Source: Tolypocladium sp. Sup5 PDA-1
Taxonomy: Eukaryota > Ascomycota > Sordariomycetes > Hypocreales > Ophiocordycipitaceae
Assembly: GCA_000750105.3 (NCBI GenBank)
Contig: JPHH03000009.1
Location: forward strand, 806,001 to 870,000
Length of the DNA: 64,000 bases
Direction: 5' to 3'
The notes beneath the pieces are model-generated. The model saw only the letters and a list, made by a program, of their open reading frames with translations, did no database searches and was not told the origin of the DNA. Positions within the stretch are counted from its first letter, which is position 1, and each line of letters opens with the position of its first letter. A program made the position numbers and the translations under genes. Below are positions 46,599-57,616 of this stretch, in pieces.

Positions 46599-48062
46599 AT
46601 GCAGCGGAAGAGCGTCTTACACCGACTCCAGTGACATCAGGGCTGCCCGTTGCTTCATTTTGCCCCGTCATATGGCAGCCTTCATCTCGGAGAGCGTTGG
46701 ACATTTTCAAGGTGTGCGTGATGCGCTTGCCCACTACAGAGGATGTATTGATAGTATAGGGAAGTCCGAAAGGCACCTCATAGAAGCTGAAGGCAAACCG
46801 CCGGGATAGTGATAGTTGGAAGAGAATGAGTCTGAATAATACCTGGAAGATGAAGGAAGTCTGATCGGTAGCGATAGTAGTGATGTTTGACCGGAGCCTC
46901 CCAGCATGGTGGCGTCTGGTCTATATCCATGTTGCTTCGCAGTACAGGGATCAAGTGCTCATGCTGTGATTCGAATGAAGGCTTCATCATGCAGGTAGTA
47001 CAACGCAAAGGCTGTTGCAAACCATTGTCAAGGCGGACCCAGCGGGCCAGGTCTAGACGAAATGGCACGCAATTGCCTAGAGAGCAATCAACCAAACAAT
47101 CTATATACGGCCAAACATGGAGCCTGCGGCTGAGCCTGTGACTCCTTTGCATGTGCTTAGCGGGCGCTGGTTTGTTTGTCCTTCTAGGGCTGGGAGGCAG
47201 ATTCGAATGTCTGTCGCACGATGGCTCCCTACTTGAGACATAACGTGCCAGCAAACACTTGACGCTTCATATTATTATTGCACCGTAAACTGTAGTAGGC
47301 TATGTCATGTTTGCTCCGCGGCAACCCATCAATGATACGCGCGCAAGCAAGCGTGTTTGCGCTTGTTCATGTCATCTCACCCAAATGTCGCTGTCTGGCA
47401 CGGTCCATGCCCGGAGATCCTTCCAGCACCGTTGTCGTCTTCGACGACCCCCCATGCGCGAAGATGAGTAAACAAGCAGCTCTGGAGACCACACACAAGA
47501 CACTGCATTACGTAATACGGACTACATATACGCGTAAAAACGTTTCCGGGTCCAGCAGAGGGCTCTGGGCTTTTCGGCCGCATGGGGCTGGACTAGACAC
47601 CATTGGCACGGCACTCGATGGCCAGCGCGGGACTGGGAGTTGAGGTCTTTCAAAGGCTCGTGCCGCATAGATGTGTACAATGGAGAGAATAAAGAGACTG
47701 CGCATGCGTGTGAGTCGAGGCATTGCAGACATCCTTTCTGTGGTGTTTTTTTTTCAGTCTCCAGACACCTTAGTATTACTTGATCTGCTTCGATATCAAT
47801 ACCCTCTGCAACACCAGACATCAAGATACCGTGCAGTCATAACTAAACAGCTCAACATATGCACGGAGTAGGTACATATATAAAGTACGCACACAGGCCG
47901 TTGCTATGTTATGCCGAACATATATATACTAGACGCAATCCTCGTCTAGCTAAACGTAAGTACCAATTGAATCGAACCCTTCGCGTTCTCTATACATCTG
48001 AACTCCCATAAATCTTTTGATTGATTTTACAAGCCAGGATAATATAACTAGCATTGAAGCTG
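46599..48062. other. Intergenic region, no gene recognised
   Basis: Short ORFs only. AT content rises towards 47.9-48.0 kb, where the pseudogene's 3' end begins. Confidence 0.4.
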
Positions 48063-48771
48063 TTAACATCTGAGGCCTTTCTCCCCTGACACAATTACAT
48101 TCCAGTTATCTGGGTGGAAAACCTGGGCCGCAAACTCGATCATCCCACATTGGTGGGTCTCATACACCCTGCGGATTGCGTCTCCGATGTTGTCGAAAGA
48201 GTCCAAGTACTTGGGTTCGTGTGCCTAGGATATTACTTAGCAATAGTTCAATGCCCCTGTGGACTTGAAAATTACTAACGTCGTTACACCACCAGGCTGC
48301 CGTATTCCAGGAGCAGCTCACTCGTCCACAGTCTCCGGGCCCGCATCATTCCTCGGCTTTCCCTTGATCCGGCCTAAATGTTCATAAGCCTCCTTGAGGA
48401 GCCTCCACCAGTAGACACTACTTCCAGGCGCGAAATGGCCGCAGATGACCTTTGCGTCATCAGGAAACACATTCCGGCGGCTTAGATCCGACGTGGTCGT
48501 GTTTTCGACGGGGTATTGGGTATCCCAGTCCGGGTTCCGCTTGACAAGCTCGGCGCGAACCTCTTGGATCGTTTGAGGACGGCGGTCTCTCCCGGCCTGA
48601 CCTCGACTTCCCACGACGGGATGAAGGTACCATAACCCGCGCGAGGGGCGATAAGGCCGAATGCCTAATGCACATGGGTTAACGATGGCAGTTCTCGCTC
48701 GACAGTGGGCAGCCTGCACGTGACCCCAGGGCGAGAGAGTAGATTGTAATGGCGGCTGTGGCTAACTTCAT
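48063..48771 (-). pseudogene. Frameshifted gene for a small secreted cysteine-containing protein
   Basis: The first codons at 48771 encode a clear signal peptide (MKLATAAITIYSLALGS). Downstream, three frames each carry one part of what reads as a single protein. One frame has FIPSWEVEVRPGETAVL (about 48640-48575), the next IQEVRAELVKRNPDWDTQYP to KPRNDAG (about 48570-48330), and the third CGRVSCSWNTAAWWCND (about 48320-48270). A normal-looking intron (GTTAGT..CCTAG) follows, then YLDSFDNIGDAIRRVYETHQCGM up to the stop at 48063. The frame switches near 48571 and 48323 lack splice signals and fit small deletions. It resembles secreted effector-like proteins of plant- and insect-associated fungi; function unknown. 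Confidence 0.6.
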
Positions 48772-48799
48772 ATTGTCTGTTGCGGGTGCGTGTACGTTG

Positions 48800-49180
48800 C
48801 TGGTGCTTGGGGTAGAGGTTAATAGCCAGAGACAAGGCGGCGGTTTTCGCGAACGAAGACGCTATCTATTTGTATTCGGCATCGAGCAGAATATGTAGCG
48901 CATAAAGTCGCTACCGTATAGTCATGCTTAAATGCGATATTTTTACATAGCCGTGCTCTAACGTTTATATCAGGAGCGAGGATCAAAGCCCGAGCCGTGT
49001 AGTATAATCTACGCTATTCCGTATCTTAGTGACTGCTAATAAAGGTCCATACATGCCCTGGGGCTTACTATATAATTCTCATCTTCGGTAACAATAGTAA
49101 GCTATTTCGTAGACCTGCATGAGCGTATTTATTATATAGGGAATCTCGAGACCGTGCCCTAGGCAACAGACATTGAGCCC
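48800..49180. repeat. TA-rich decayed DNA, RIP-like
   Basis: High TpA content (AGTATAATCTACGC, TTACTATATAATTC, TTATTATATAGG), no ORF. A 13-nt word, AATAGCCAGAGAC, at about 48820 also occurs at about 44412 in the other TA-rich island, so both may stem from one repeat family. Confidence 0.4.
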
Positions 49181-49437
49181 ACGCACCGTTTGTCCCCGGT
49201 CGCAAAAATGTGCTTCTGGTTGCAGACTCCTTTCTCGGCCTGGACTGGCCGCTCTGGCGCGTCGATCTGGCCACGGGAAAGAGCGAAATCCCGCAATAGC
49301 TTCCCGAGACTGGCTCTGGCTTTGACGAGCCTCTAGCCATTGGCCTCAACGGTCTTCACATCCACGAGGGGCAGCTCTGGTGGAAAGGCTATGTCAAGAA
49401 AAGCCTCTACAAGATCAAGATCGCAGCGAACGGGCAT
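49180..49437 (+). pseudogene. Fragment of an SMP-30/gluconolactonase-like gene
   Basis: Plus-strand reading from 49192 gives NVLLVADSFLGLDWPLWRVDLATG, an in-frame TAG (49297-49299), then FDEPLAIGLNGLHIHEGQLWW and YKIKIAANG. This matches blades of the beta-propeller in fungal SMP-30-like proteins. Both ends are missing and a stop interrupts it. It abuts the 3' end of the Ntr2-like gene. Confidence 0.5.
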
Positions 49438-49459
49438 ACTGCTTGCGGAGCAAGGGCCT

Positions 49460-50932
49460 CTATGACATTTCCACATCCTCTTGATCCAACCGCCTCGGCG
49501 TCGTTCCCAGGCTGTCCAGCCCCCTCTCACGAGCCAACTCGGCACCAGGCCCAGGCGCATTAATTGCCGCGTCTTCAACCTTGCCCTGACCCATCCCTTC
49601 TTGGTATTTCCGCCCTGTCTCATCCAGCAGCGCCTGCACTTCGCCTTCTCTGTTGTTAATATCCTCCTTCTCCCGCCTCAGCTGCTCAACCCTCGCGTTC
49701 TTTGACTTGATATCGTCCTCCATGCCCTTGAGAGTAGCTTGTAGCCGAGCGAGGCACTCCGTCAGACTCGGAAGGGGAGTAATCTTGGGAGGAACCTGCA
49801 AAAGGTCGTCCGCTGGGCCCTTCTTGGGCTTCTTCAGGCCATCTAGACCGGCCCTCGTTTGAGCTGCTTCGTAGGCAATCCGTCGCTCCGCGTCACTGTC
49901 GGAAGAAGAATCCGACGTGTGTCCTTCTGCCGCGGTGATGAGTTCGGCCATCTGTTGCCGCTCCCGCTTCCGCCTTTCCTTTGCAGCGCGCTTTCCCAGT
50001 GACAGCCCCCCGTCTTCGACATACTCGTCAAAGCCCTCTCCAAGATCCTCGTCCTCGGGAAGTAGTCGGGTGTCATCTTTCTTGCGCCCAAACCTGTCCT
50101 CCTCGTCTTCGTCCTCGACGGAAAGGAATCCTTCTTCTTGGGCTAGCCTTGCGCGCCTCTCCTTTCTCTCGCGTATTTCGGGCTCGGAGAGGATCTGAGT
50201 ACTGGGTTTCGGAGATGGCGCGACGGGAGTGTCGACCACCAAAGCTCCCTCGAGTTCAGAAGCATCCAGTTCCATCTCGTCGGCGTCGTCCATGTGTAGG
50301 GTTGAGAGGTCGCGTGGCGTATTCGGTGTTGATGATTGGAGTTCGCTCAAGTACTCTTTGCTGTACTTTGGCCTGTCGTCTTCGTCATCGAAAGATCTGG
50401 TTGGAAGACCCCTGATAGCCATCCCGCGCTTTGCTGCCCGGTTCTCCACCGCTCTCTGACCCAAGGGTGCCCTTTTCGGCGTGATGGGCTCGTCGGCTTC
50501 GCCATTTTCAGCATCGCCCGCGGCGCCCCCAAAGGAGAGTCTCGACTTGGGAGGCTTCTTCTTTTGTTTCAAAGAGCTTGACCGACTGACGTTTGGTCGG
50601 ACAACCGCCGGGCCGTCATCCACTTCGTCGTCATCTTTGGCTGTATTATCTCCTCCACCAAGGCCATCCTCGTCCGCAAGATTAAAGGTCTTTCGCAAGC
50701 CCGACTGCCGAAACGGTTTTCGTCCTGATTTCGATCCAAATAGCGGTTTCAAGGGTTCTATCCACACACCAGTCAGCCTTGGGTCCATCAGCAGAGGTCG
50801 CAAGAACGGATTTGAGAACTTACCCTCTTTGGCGCCACCATTTTCTGTCGTTGAAGACACTTCGCCCGCAGCTCCATCCTCGTCGGCAACTTTTATGACG
50901 CGCGCTCGGCGCTTGGCCGCAAACGAGCTCAT
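49460..50932 (-). CDS. Spliceosome disassembly factor, Ntr2/GCFC-like
   Basis: Begins MSSFAAKRRARVIKVADEDG and has one intron (GTAAGT..GATAG, about 50824-50760) before EPLKPLFGSKSGRK. Conserved blocks are VVRPNVSRSSSLKQKKKPPKSRLSFGG, RAAKRGMAIRGLPTRSF and YSKEYLSELQSSTPNTP, the hallmark of Ntr2 and GCFC proteins. A coiled coil follows (LQATLKGMEDDIKSKNARVEQLRREKEDINNREGEVQALLDE). Acidic and low-complexity stretches lie between. Yeast Ntr2 works with Ntr1 and Prp43 to take apart spent spliceosomes. It is transcribed divergently from the SmG gene, about 200 nt apart. Nuclear. Confidence 0.8.
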   Translation of the reverse strand: MSSFAAKRRARVIKVADEDGAAGEVSSTTENGGAKEGKFSNPFLRPLLMDPRLTGVWIEPLKPLFGSKSGRKPFRQSGLRKTFNLADEDGLGGGDNTAKDDDEVDDGPAVVRPNVSRSSSLKQKKKPPKSRLSFGGAAGDAENGEADEPITPKRAPLGQRAVENRAAKRGMAIRGLPTRSFDDEDDRPKYSKEYLSELQSSTPNTPRDLSTLHMDDADEMELDASELEGALVVDTPVAPSPKPSTQILSEPEIRERKERRARLAQEEGFLSVEDEDEEDRFGRKKDDTRLLPEDEDLGEGFDEYVEDGGLSLGKRAAKERRKRERQQMAELITAAEGHTSDSSSDSDAERRIAYEAAQTRAGLDGLKKPKKGPADDLLQVPPKITPLPSLTECLARLQATLKGMEDDIKSKNARVEQLRREKEDINNREGEVQALLDETGRKYQEGMGQGKVEDAAINAPGPGAELARERGLDSLGTTPRRLDQEDVEMS

Positions 50933-51130
50933 TTTGCAGTTTTGCTCAAAAGTTGCAGAAGTTCGAGATCGCTGGATGGCGTTGCTAACATGACGCGCTG
51001 CTGCATTATCTTATCTCCACGTGACCCAAATTTCTGGACCCGGCCAGTGCAGCCTTGCATCTCGCGGTCCCGCGACGCTGAATGCTAATTCCAAGCTCAC
51101 TCATCACCATCCACACATCGACTGCTCAAG
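50933..51130. promoter_or_regulatory. Shared divergent promoter of the Ntr2-like and SmG genes
   Basis: Only 198 nt separate two start codons facing apart, so the core promoters must overlap or share elements. Contains CCACGTGACC near 51018 (an E-box, CACGTG). Confidence 0.5.
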
Positions 51131-51656
51131 ATGGCGCCTCCCCAGCCTGAGCTCAAGAAAGTATGGCCCCCTCGATCAGCGAAACGATGCCTCCTGCGCG
51201 CAGCTTGCGGGACTGGCGTGCCGTCCCTCAGCGAAACGTCGACCGTCGTGTGTCTTGAAACGCATTGCTAACGTTGTGACTAGTACCTCGACAAGAGACT
51301 CCATGTCCAGTTGAACGGCAGTCGCCACATCGAGGGCACCCTGCGCGGGTATGATGTATGCGAACCACGACGCCCGAATGCGGCAGAGTCCTGGGCTGAC
51401 AGGGATAGGTCTTCTTGAACATCGTACTGGACGACGCTGTCGAGACAAAGGACGGAGGCTCCCGGATTCCCATTGGCATGGTGGTGCGTATTCATACTAC
51501 TCCAGACGATGTCTTCTCTGCTGTTAGCTTCGGGGCTAATCTAGGTCACAGGTTATCCGAGGCAACTCCGTCGTGATGCTGGAAGCCATGGACAGAATCG
51601 GCGGTGGCGGCGGCGGAGGCGGCGGCGGCGACGACCGGCAACAACACCACCGATGA
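51131..51656 (+). CDS. Small nuclear ribonucleoprotein G (SmG)
   Basis: Sm-fold protein in four exons: 51131-51160, 51284-51355, 51409-51484 and 51552-51656. Splicing gives MAPPQPELKK, then YLDKRLHVQLNGSRHIEGTL (Sm1 motif), VFLNIVLDDAVETKDG, IPIGMV and VIRGNSVVMLEAMDRI (Sm2 motif, RGNSV). A glycine-rich tail (ten glycines) with DDRQQHHR ends it. SmG is one of seven proteins that ring the U1, U2, U4 and U5 snRNAs. The body matches the usual ~77-80-residue length; the poly-Gly tail is longer than in yeasts or animals. Confidence 0.93.
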
Positions 51657-51815
51657 GCCCTATCACGACCTGACGGCGGACGAGGGAGTTGAAATGATTG
51701 TTTGGCGTTCGGACAAAAGGGCGACGCAGCTTTGGGCCTGCACAAATCTTTGTCTTCTAGGCTTCAGGAGAGAAACATATCCACAGGGTCGACACCAGCC
51801 AAGGAGACATCCTAC

Positions 51816-52374
51816 CTACGAGCTCTGGTTGGCCCAGAATTTCGCATCATAGCAGTCCATCATCCTGCCGCCGTATGCCCTTTGCCAGCCCTTGACTCCG
51901 CCCTTTAAGACTGCGGCAGTGATGCTCGCCTCGCCCACCTCGTCGAGGTAATCCTGCATCCAGCCCGCGCACCTCGGGCCCCGACCACTCGAGCTTCCTG
52001 CGGCTAATCAGTGACACAGTTCGGTTCATTTTAGAGCGTGTCTACGTGTTCCAGTCCTTACCGCAGTAGAAGATGATTGTCTTGATCCCCGCCTGCTTAC
52101 AGAGCTGGTGTATCACGGGCCGCGTCTGGTAGAGCGTGTGCGCCGGCAGATTGATGGACGTGGCCACCGTGCCGCCCTCCCAGTCCGTCCTGCGCACGTC
52201 GACGAGCAGGAAACTCCTATCGCTGTGCAGCCCGAGCGACGAGTGGCTCTCCAGGAGCTGCATGACGTCGCCTGGCTCGAGGCGATGGCACGGGGCTTTG
52301 GGCTCTGGGAACGACGCCCACCACGGCGGGGTATCCGCGTCGTTCTGCGCCGCTGTACCGGATGCCGTGGACAT
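51816..52374 (-). CDS. Rhodanese-type phosphatase (Cdc25/Acr2-like)
   Basis: Exon 1 begins MSTASGTAAQNDAD and contains SFLLVDVRRTDWEGGTVATSINLPA, the rhodanese fold's DVR motif. An intron (GTAAGG..GCCGCAG, about 52059-51996) splits the active-site loop; spliced, it reads IIFYCGSSSGRGPRC, a perfect C-x5-R signature. Then WMQDYLDEVGEASITAAVLKGGVKGWQRAYGG. About 160 residues, stop at 51818-51816. It belongs with Acr2 arsenate reductases and Ibp1/Cdc25-like small phosphatases; sequence alone does not tell whether arsenate or phosphotyrosine is the substrate. Confidence 0.87.
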
Positions 52375-52847
52375 GTTGGTTGAGGTGTTGTTTGGCCGTG
52401 AAGACGTACTTGATGCTGCCTAATAGCTGCGTGTGCTCGTAAGCTTGCGAGTTTCCAGAGGGGTGATATGGGGCTTCTTGCTAGCATTGTCTTTTATGAG
52501 GTTGTAGTGAGAGGCCCCGAGGTAATTCGATCCAGAGCGCTGGTAGCGCCCCGCCGCCACCGCCTTCCAAAAGCAATTTACCTTTATGCCCTTCGACCGC
52601 TGATCACACCGATGTGTCTCGGGAACAGTGATTACTTCGTATACCGTTGCAAATAACTACGGATGTGCCGAGATGATGTGCCGATATGTTCATGTTTAAA
52701 TAGTTGAAAATAAAGTGGGGTATTCAAACTCCAGATGCCTGCATGTTATGTCCAGCTCCTTGTCTATGTGCCCCCGTTCCCTATCCCAGTTCCGAAACGC
52801 CGTCATATGCATCAAGCCTCCCGCCATGTTACCATTCCCCGCCTTGC
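52375..52847. other. Intergenic region between phosphatase gene and transcription factor gene
   Basis: About 470 nt; promoter of the phosphatase gene and 3' end of the transcription factor gene. No ORF of note. Confidence 0.5.
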
Positions 52848-55401
52848 TCATTGCTCGACCGTTCCCATAGAATTCATGATAACCGCGCCCCAGTCCAGAT
52901 ACCCATCAAACCACACAGTTGGATCTATGCCGTCCAGTAGGTCGCTCGTCCACGGGGTGCTCCCCAAAAAGTTTTGTATCTGCGTCTGGTCCTGCGCGAG
53001 GCTGCCAAACTGCACGTCTCCAGGATTTTCCATCCCGGGGTTTGGATTTTGCTGCGGATACGAGCCCTTCCACTGCCCGGTGGCCACGGTATTGTTCGAT
53101 CTGTTCTCTCGATTGGACGCCTCTGCTCCAGCCGACACGAGTTCCGCCCATCGCTCCAGCTTCACGCGCGTGATGCGGACCTTGAGCGCGCTGAAGCTCC
53201 AGACGTTGTTGTCCATCTTGCCGGACTCGGTGGACGTGATCTGGAACGTCGAGCTGACCTGCTCGAAGCGGCTGCACATGGCGGACAGAATCTCGGGGAT
53301 GTTGACTGTGAGGCCAGGCTGCGTCTGCAGCTGGGTTTGCAGTGCGCCGACCGCGGCGGGCAGCCCCGGCTCCGTCTCGTGTACGCATTGGCCTTTGCCC
53401 TCGCAGCGATGGTACGCAGGCGATGTTCCAATGCCGGAGTCGGAGTTTTGAGGCAGCTGAGGATCTGCGTTGTACACGGCCAGGCTCGAGTTTCCAGCGC
53501 TCGAGCAGCGCGGCATCGGCGTTCCGCCCTCGTACATGGTCCTTGGAGTAGCCAGCTTCGCCCACCGTCCAAGCATAGTGAGCGCGTACACCAGCTGTGC
53601 GGCAATGGCGGCTGGCTGGCGATAGTACGTTGAGACCGGAACGGAGAGCCAGTTTTGAAACCACATCTTCAACGCCGAGCTCGCCTGGTATATCTTGTCC
53701 AGTGGAGTGCCAGCTCCGACTGTGCCCGTAGTGAGAGATTCTGAGAGCTGTCTTATGAGAGCCATATCGGCTAGGGGTGGTTCGTATAGCCGAAGTAATG
53801 CAGTGTTGAGATATACTTGCATCGTGCCTGCTTAATGTCAGAAAGGGTAGAGGCCTAACTGTTCGTAGAACTTACTGTCCATCTTCAAGCTCTGTGGAAG
53901 ATTGTTGCGGATGCGGTCCAGCTCATTCTGGAATGCGTAGATGTATGCCGATGTAGGGGCAGTAGGGATACCGGGAAGCTCTTCCGCAGCTTTGTCCCTA
54001 GCATTGAGCTCAAAGATTCGCTCTGTGAGGTGCTGAATCCTCACGAGAAAAACGAGCGTCGTATCGGTCTCATACTCTCTGCTCGCCTCCAGGTCGTTGA
54101 CACATTCCTGAAGATACGGGGAATACCGCATGGACTCCAGTCTTCCAAACGTCGTCGCCATGCTACGAGACGTCAGCAGATGCACTTTTCGTCGAATGCG
54201 GGAGGGGGTTCTTACGCAGAGGTCAAGAACCATGCTGCAGCCAGAGCCCTCCGCTCTTCGTTGGTACGTCCTGGAGGCTCGACGGGCCTGGCGACCATGA
54301 GACTCGCCTGCTCCCGGAGACCTGGCGGCTTGTTTAGGCCCAACTCGGCGATCAGACTCAACGCCAGGGCGAGCAGATTGTTCATCTGGGCGTGCATGAA
54401 ACAGTGGTACTGGTACCACCCCAACATGACAATGATTCCTTGCAAGAGATCCAACGAGCGCTCCGAGCGGATGAGCATAAATTCTGCGATGTGTGCCATC
54501 AGCTGTGCCATCTGTGCCCGCATAGACCTCAGGCTCCGGAACGAGGCTACCATCCTGATGGCAGACATCAGAAACGGCCGACTGGAGTGCAGAGTCGCGG
54601 CGGTGCAGTTAGACGGGATGATGACAAAGGGGTAGACGGGCTGCATCTCGTTCCGGTAGAGGTCGAGGAGGACATCGTCTGAGTCTGGGGGCGGGGGCGC
54701 ATCGCCGCTCTCTGGACGGCAGATGCACTTCGAAACCGCATAGGAGTTGTACGTGTCAGGGATAGCCCAGGAGTTGAAATCAGGCTGATGCGACACGGTC
54801 GAGCTTGCTGATGGCGTTTGTTGGTTTGAGGCAGGCGGCTCAAGCTTTGTGCCGTCGTGGGAGGGACTCTGGGTCGGGTGGCCGCTGTTGAGCTCCCCCG
54901 TTGCTTGTAAAAGATTGACAAGACCATTGAGCCTCTCCTCAATCTGCGCTGTTCGACTGGGCATTGTCAGTTTGGATGTTGCTTGACCAGAGTCTGCAGG
55001 GCGGTGCATATGCATTGACTCGCCAAGCACTATCTCATTGAAGTTGTGACTGGCAAGGATACTGGGGCCGCATGGGAGGTCAACTTACGATGGTTTCGAT
55101 TGTCTCTTCTTCCGAGGCCGATGTACCTGGCCCGCGCAATCCTTCAATAGTCGTTGGCATCTTGATGGGTCTGTTAGCTCGCCTCACAGCCAACTGCCGG
55201 ATCAGCCGGGATGGCGCAAATCAAATGCCGGCATTCGTCTGAGCGCCTGGAAACAGCTCACCTGTCGCACTTGGACCCAGGAGTATCGTCAGTCCGGATA
55301 CACTTGGCCTTGGCCGAGGCGCATGGCGCGCAAGCCGCTCCCCATTTGGCCGTCGGCATCTTGTTCGACTCCGGCGATTTGCTAGGCATGTTGGCGGCCA
55401 T
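52848..55401 (-). CDS. Zn2Cys6 transcription factor with fungal-specific regulatory domain
   Basis: Start MAANMPSKSPES at 55401. Exon 1 carries ACAPCASAKAKC (C-x2-C-x6-C) and ends KCDR; after an intron whose acceptor is CATCAAG, exon 2 gives CQRLLKDCAG and the basic linker HRPRKKRQSKPS. Together this is a full Zn2Cys6 cluster, separated from the rest by a third-exon dimerisation helix (TAQIEERLNGLVNLL). The middle domain includes DVLLDLYRNEMQPVYPFVIIP, MLGWYQYHCFMHAQMNNLLALALSLIAELGLNKPP and LAAAWFLTSA, typical of fungal_trans. The C-terminus has a QQNPNPG stretch and DLLDGIDPTVWFDG, like activation segments. At least four introns. Targets are unknown; it is about 37 kb from the IDT genes, so a link is not supported. 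Confidence 0.88.
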
Positions 55402-56091
55402 CACTCATCGCCACCGCATGGCCACCCTTGCACACTGCAGGCAACGCGCGCCAAACCTCGATGGGCGTCTGGATCAGATTTGTCGGCAATACTCGATCAA
55501 GTCCGGCGGGCTTTTTCCTCTGGGCGGGTAAAAAGAGGTCGAAGCTTTGACGAGACCAAGGGCCAACAGTTGAAGGCGGCGTTCAGGCCTGCATCCGGAA
55601 AAGTCCGTTCTGAGGCGACATGGTCCGATTTGCTGCAACGGCCGGCGCTGATTGGCCCATGATTGCGAAAACCGGAGAATACCCAAAACGCCGTTGTCGT
55701 CAGCCACGCCAGTAACTCCACCGTGATTCGTAGGTGTGCGTGGCGGGAGGGCATCTTGGGCATGAAGGAGGCGCTGCAGAACAGGTTCCGCTAGACTGCG
55801 GGACTCTGGGATTCTATTATGAATATGTTCGCTGCACGGACGAGTGGCCAGACAGGGCGGCTCACTCAACCAGGCATAAGCACAAGACCCGTAGCGCCAA
55901 GGCCACGTATATGAGCTTTTGAGCTGTATAATGAGGGCCTGCGGTCTACCAAACACTATTAACAGAATGGACTCGCAAATCTGACTGCAAACGACGCCAT
56001 GTATCGTATCAATACACCATATGGTACACTCCCATTGCCCACTGGATTGTCATAGAAAACGCTAATCCTCCACTTTGAGTCGAGATCCGAG
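55402..56091. other. Intergenic region upstream of the transcription factor gene
   Basis: About 690 nt with short ORFs only; promoter of the transcription factor gene and 3' region of the next gene. Confidence 0.45.
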
Positions 56092-57292
56092 TTATTTGGC
56101 CCTCGACACGCCCGCGCCAATGACACCAGGGAGCTTCTCCTCTCCAACATTAAACAGCATCGATATCGCTAGCCACAGGATGCCGACGAGGGCCAGCGTA
56201 AAGCCTGCAAAGAGCCAGAAGGCAACGCTAATGTCCGACTTAGCACACGATGGGCCAGCCCAGTGAGTCAAGCTGCCAGACTCGCTTCGCGTGCTCAAGC
56301 AATGGCAGGCATAGCAAACGTCTTTGCCATCTTTTCCATCCCGGTTGGCGTACTTGTTGAGGCACGCACCGTGCTCGGAGCAATTGCCCGTAGCAGAAAT
56401 ACAGCTCTCCTTAGAGTTGAAGCATGCTGCAATAGCGCCGCGAGAAGCGTAAAACACCGTGTTGTCGGCGGCAGATGAGGTCGGAGCAGCGGGGGCCACC
56501 GTCTTTTCCAGGGAAGCCATGACCTGCTCCGTCTGCCGACGGCGCAGCTCTTGGGGTTTGTCTGACCAGGGCTTGGAGCTCGTGGTCGAGGGCAGAAGAA
56601 CGATGGTCGTCTCCAGCTCACCAGACTTGGCAAGCTGGGACAGCTGAGCAAGCTTATGGATGATTTCGTCGAGGACCGTGGGATCCTGGGACAGCTATTA
56701 GTTTCACCCACGATAAGATCGAAAGTCGGCAGTTCAATGTCTCAATTACCTCCTTCACATTGTACTTGGCGACAGCAGACTGCTTTCCATTCCAGCACTC
56801 CTCGAGCGGGTTGACGACCTGCCGCATGTCGCAGTTGTTTCCATTCGTTACCCCGGCGTTGTGGAAGTCGAGTGCAACCAGGTCATCGTGGGCCTTGGAA
56901 GACGGAGGATCGGAAATCGTAAATTCGGGCTTCCTCTCGAGCGCATATCCCAGCTCCTTGATCTGCTTCTCCGTCATCCCCTCCAGCATCATCACCAGCT
57001 GGCTCGGCTCGCCATCGCTGCTGTCGGCGAACAGCGGCGGAGACGCCTTTCCGAATCGGTTCATCACGGACACAGCCTCTTGGGTGTTGACGCCCTTGGG
57101 AACATCGTGAAGGGAGGGGCCGTGGCCGATGGGTGCTAGACGTTGCAGCAGGACCAGGCGCGCGAGGCTGGGCGAGAGGGACGGCGTCGTCGAAGAGGCC
57201 TCGCGGGCCGGCACGAGGTAGACTTCGGCGTCTGGTTGAGCAGCGGCAGCGCAGCCCGCAAGGGTCGCAATGAGCCCGGCGGTGAGCTTCAT
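56092..57292 (-). CDS. ER/vacuole membrane protein, Vps3844 (DUF3844) family
   Basis: Start MKLTAGLIATLAGCAAAAQ is a signal peptide. The luminal part has VYLVPAREASS, RLAPIGHGPSLHDVPKGV and DLVALDFHNAGVTNGNNCDMR. An intron near 56755-56700 interrupts the reading frame after AKYNV. The C-terminal domain is the DUF3844/Vps3844 block: CFNSKESCISATGNCSEHGACLNKY, VCYACHC and HWAGPSCAKSDISVAFWLF, with eight or more cysteines in an EGF-like pattern, followed by one membrane helix (FAGFTLALVGILWLAISMLF) and a short tail. Fungal members are tied to the early secretory or vacuolar route but are poorly characterised. Confidence 0.85.
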
Positions 57293-57616
57293 GATGGTTG
57301 TTGATTCGTGAAGCTGAATCGTTGCTGGCGAGCTGACAAGCTTCCCACGTCACCAGCCAAGGTAGGTAGACATGATCCACGTTGACGGGGGCGCTGGTTG
57401 GCACGTGTCGGAATGTCGGCGCTGGAATACTCCGATGACCATTGAGCGCCCACCACCACGGCAACCCAGGCACCTGGTAATAGCTTCGTCATCTTTGTGA
57501 GCGATAACATAACGGCATCAACTTCCGTTCTTTTGCATCCTTTATTTCAGCGGCAATATTTCCTTCGTCGTCTTTGCATATCTGATCCCGAGTCGGACCT
57601 GCGACAACGATACGGC

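Noticed and set aside
52848..55401. The Zn2Cys6 protein as regulator of the indole-diterpene cluster
   Set aside because: More than 35 kb away and separated by housekeeping genes; no evidence.
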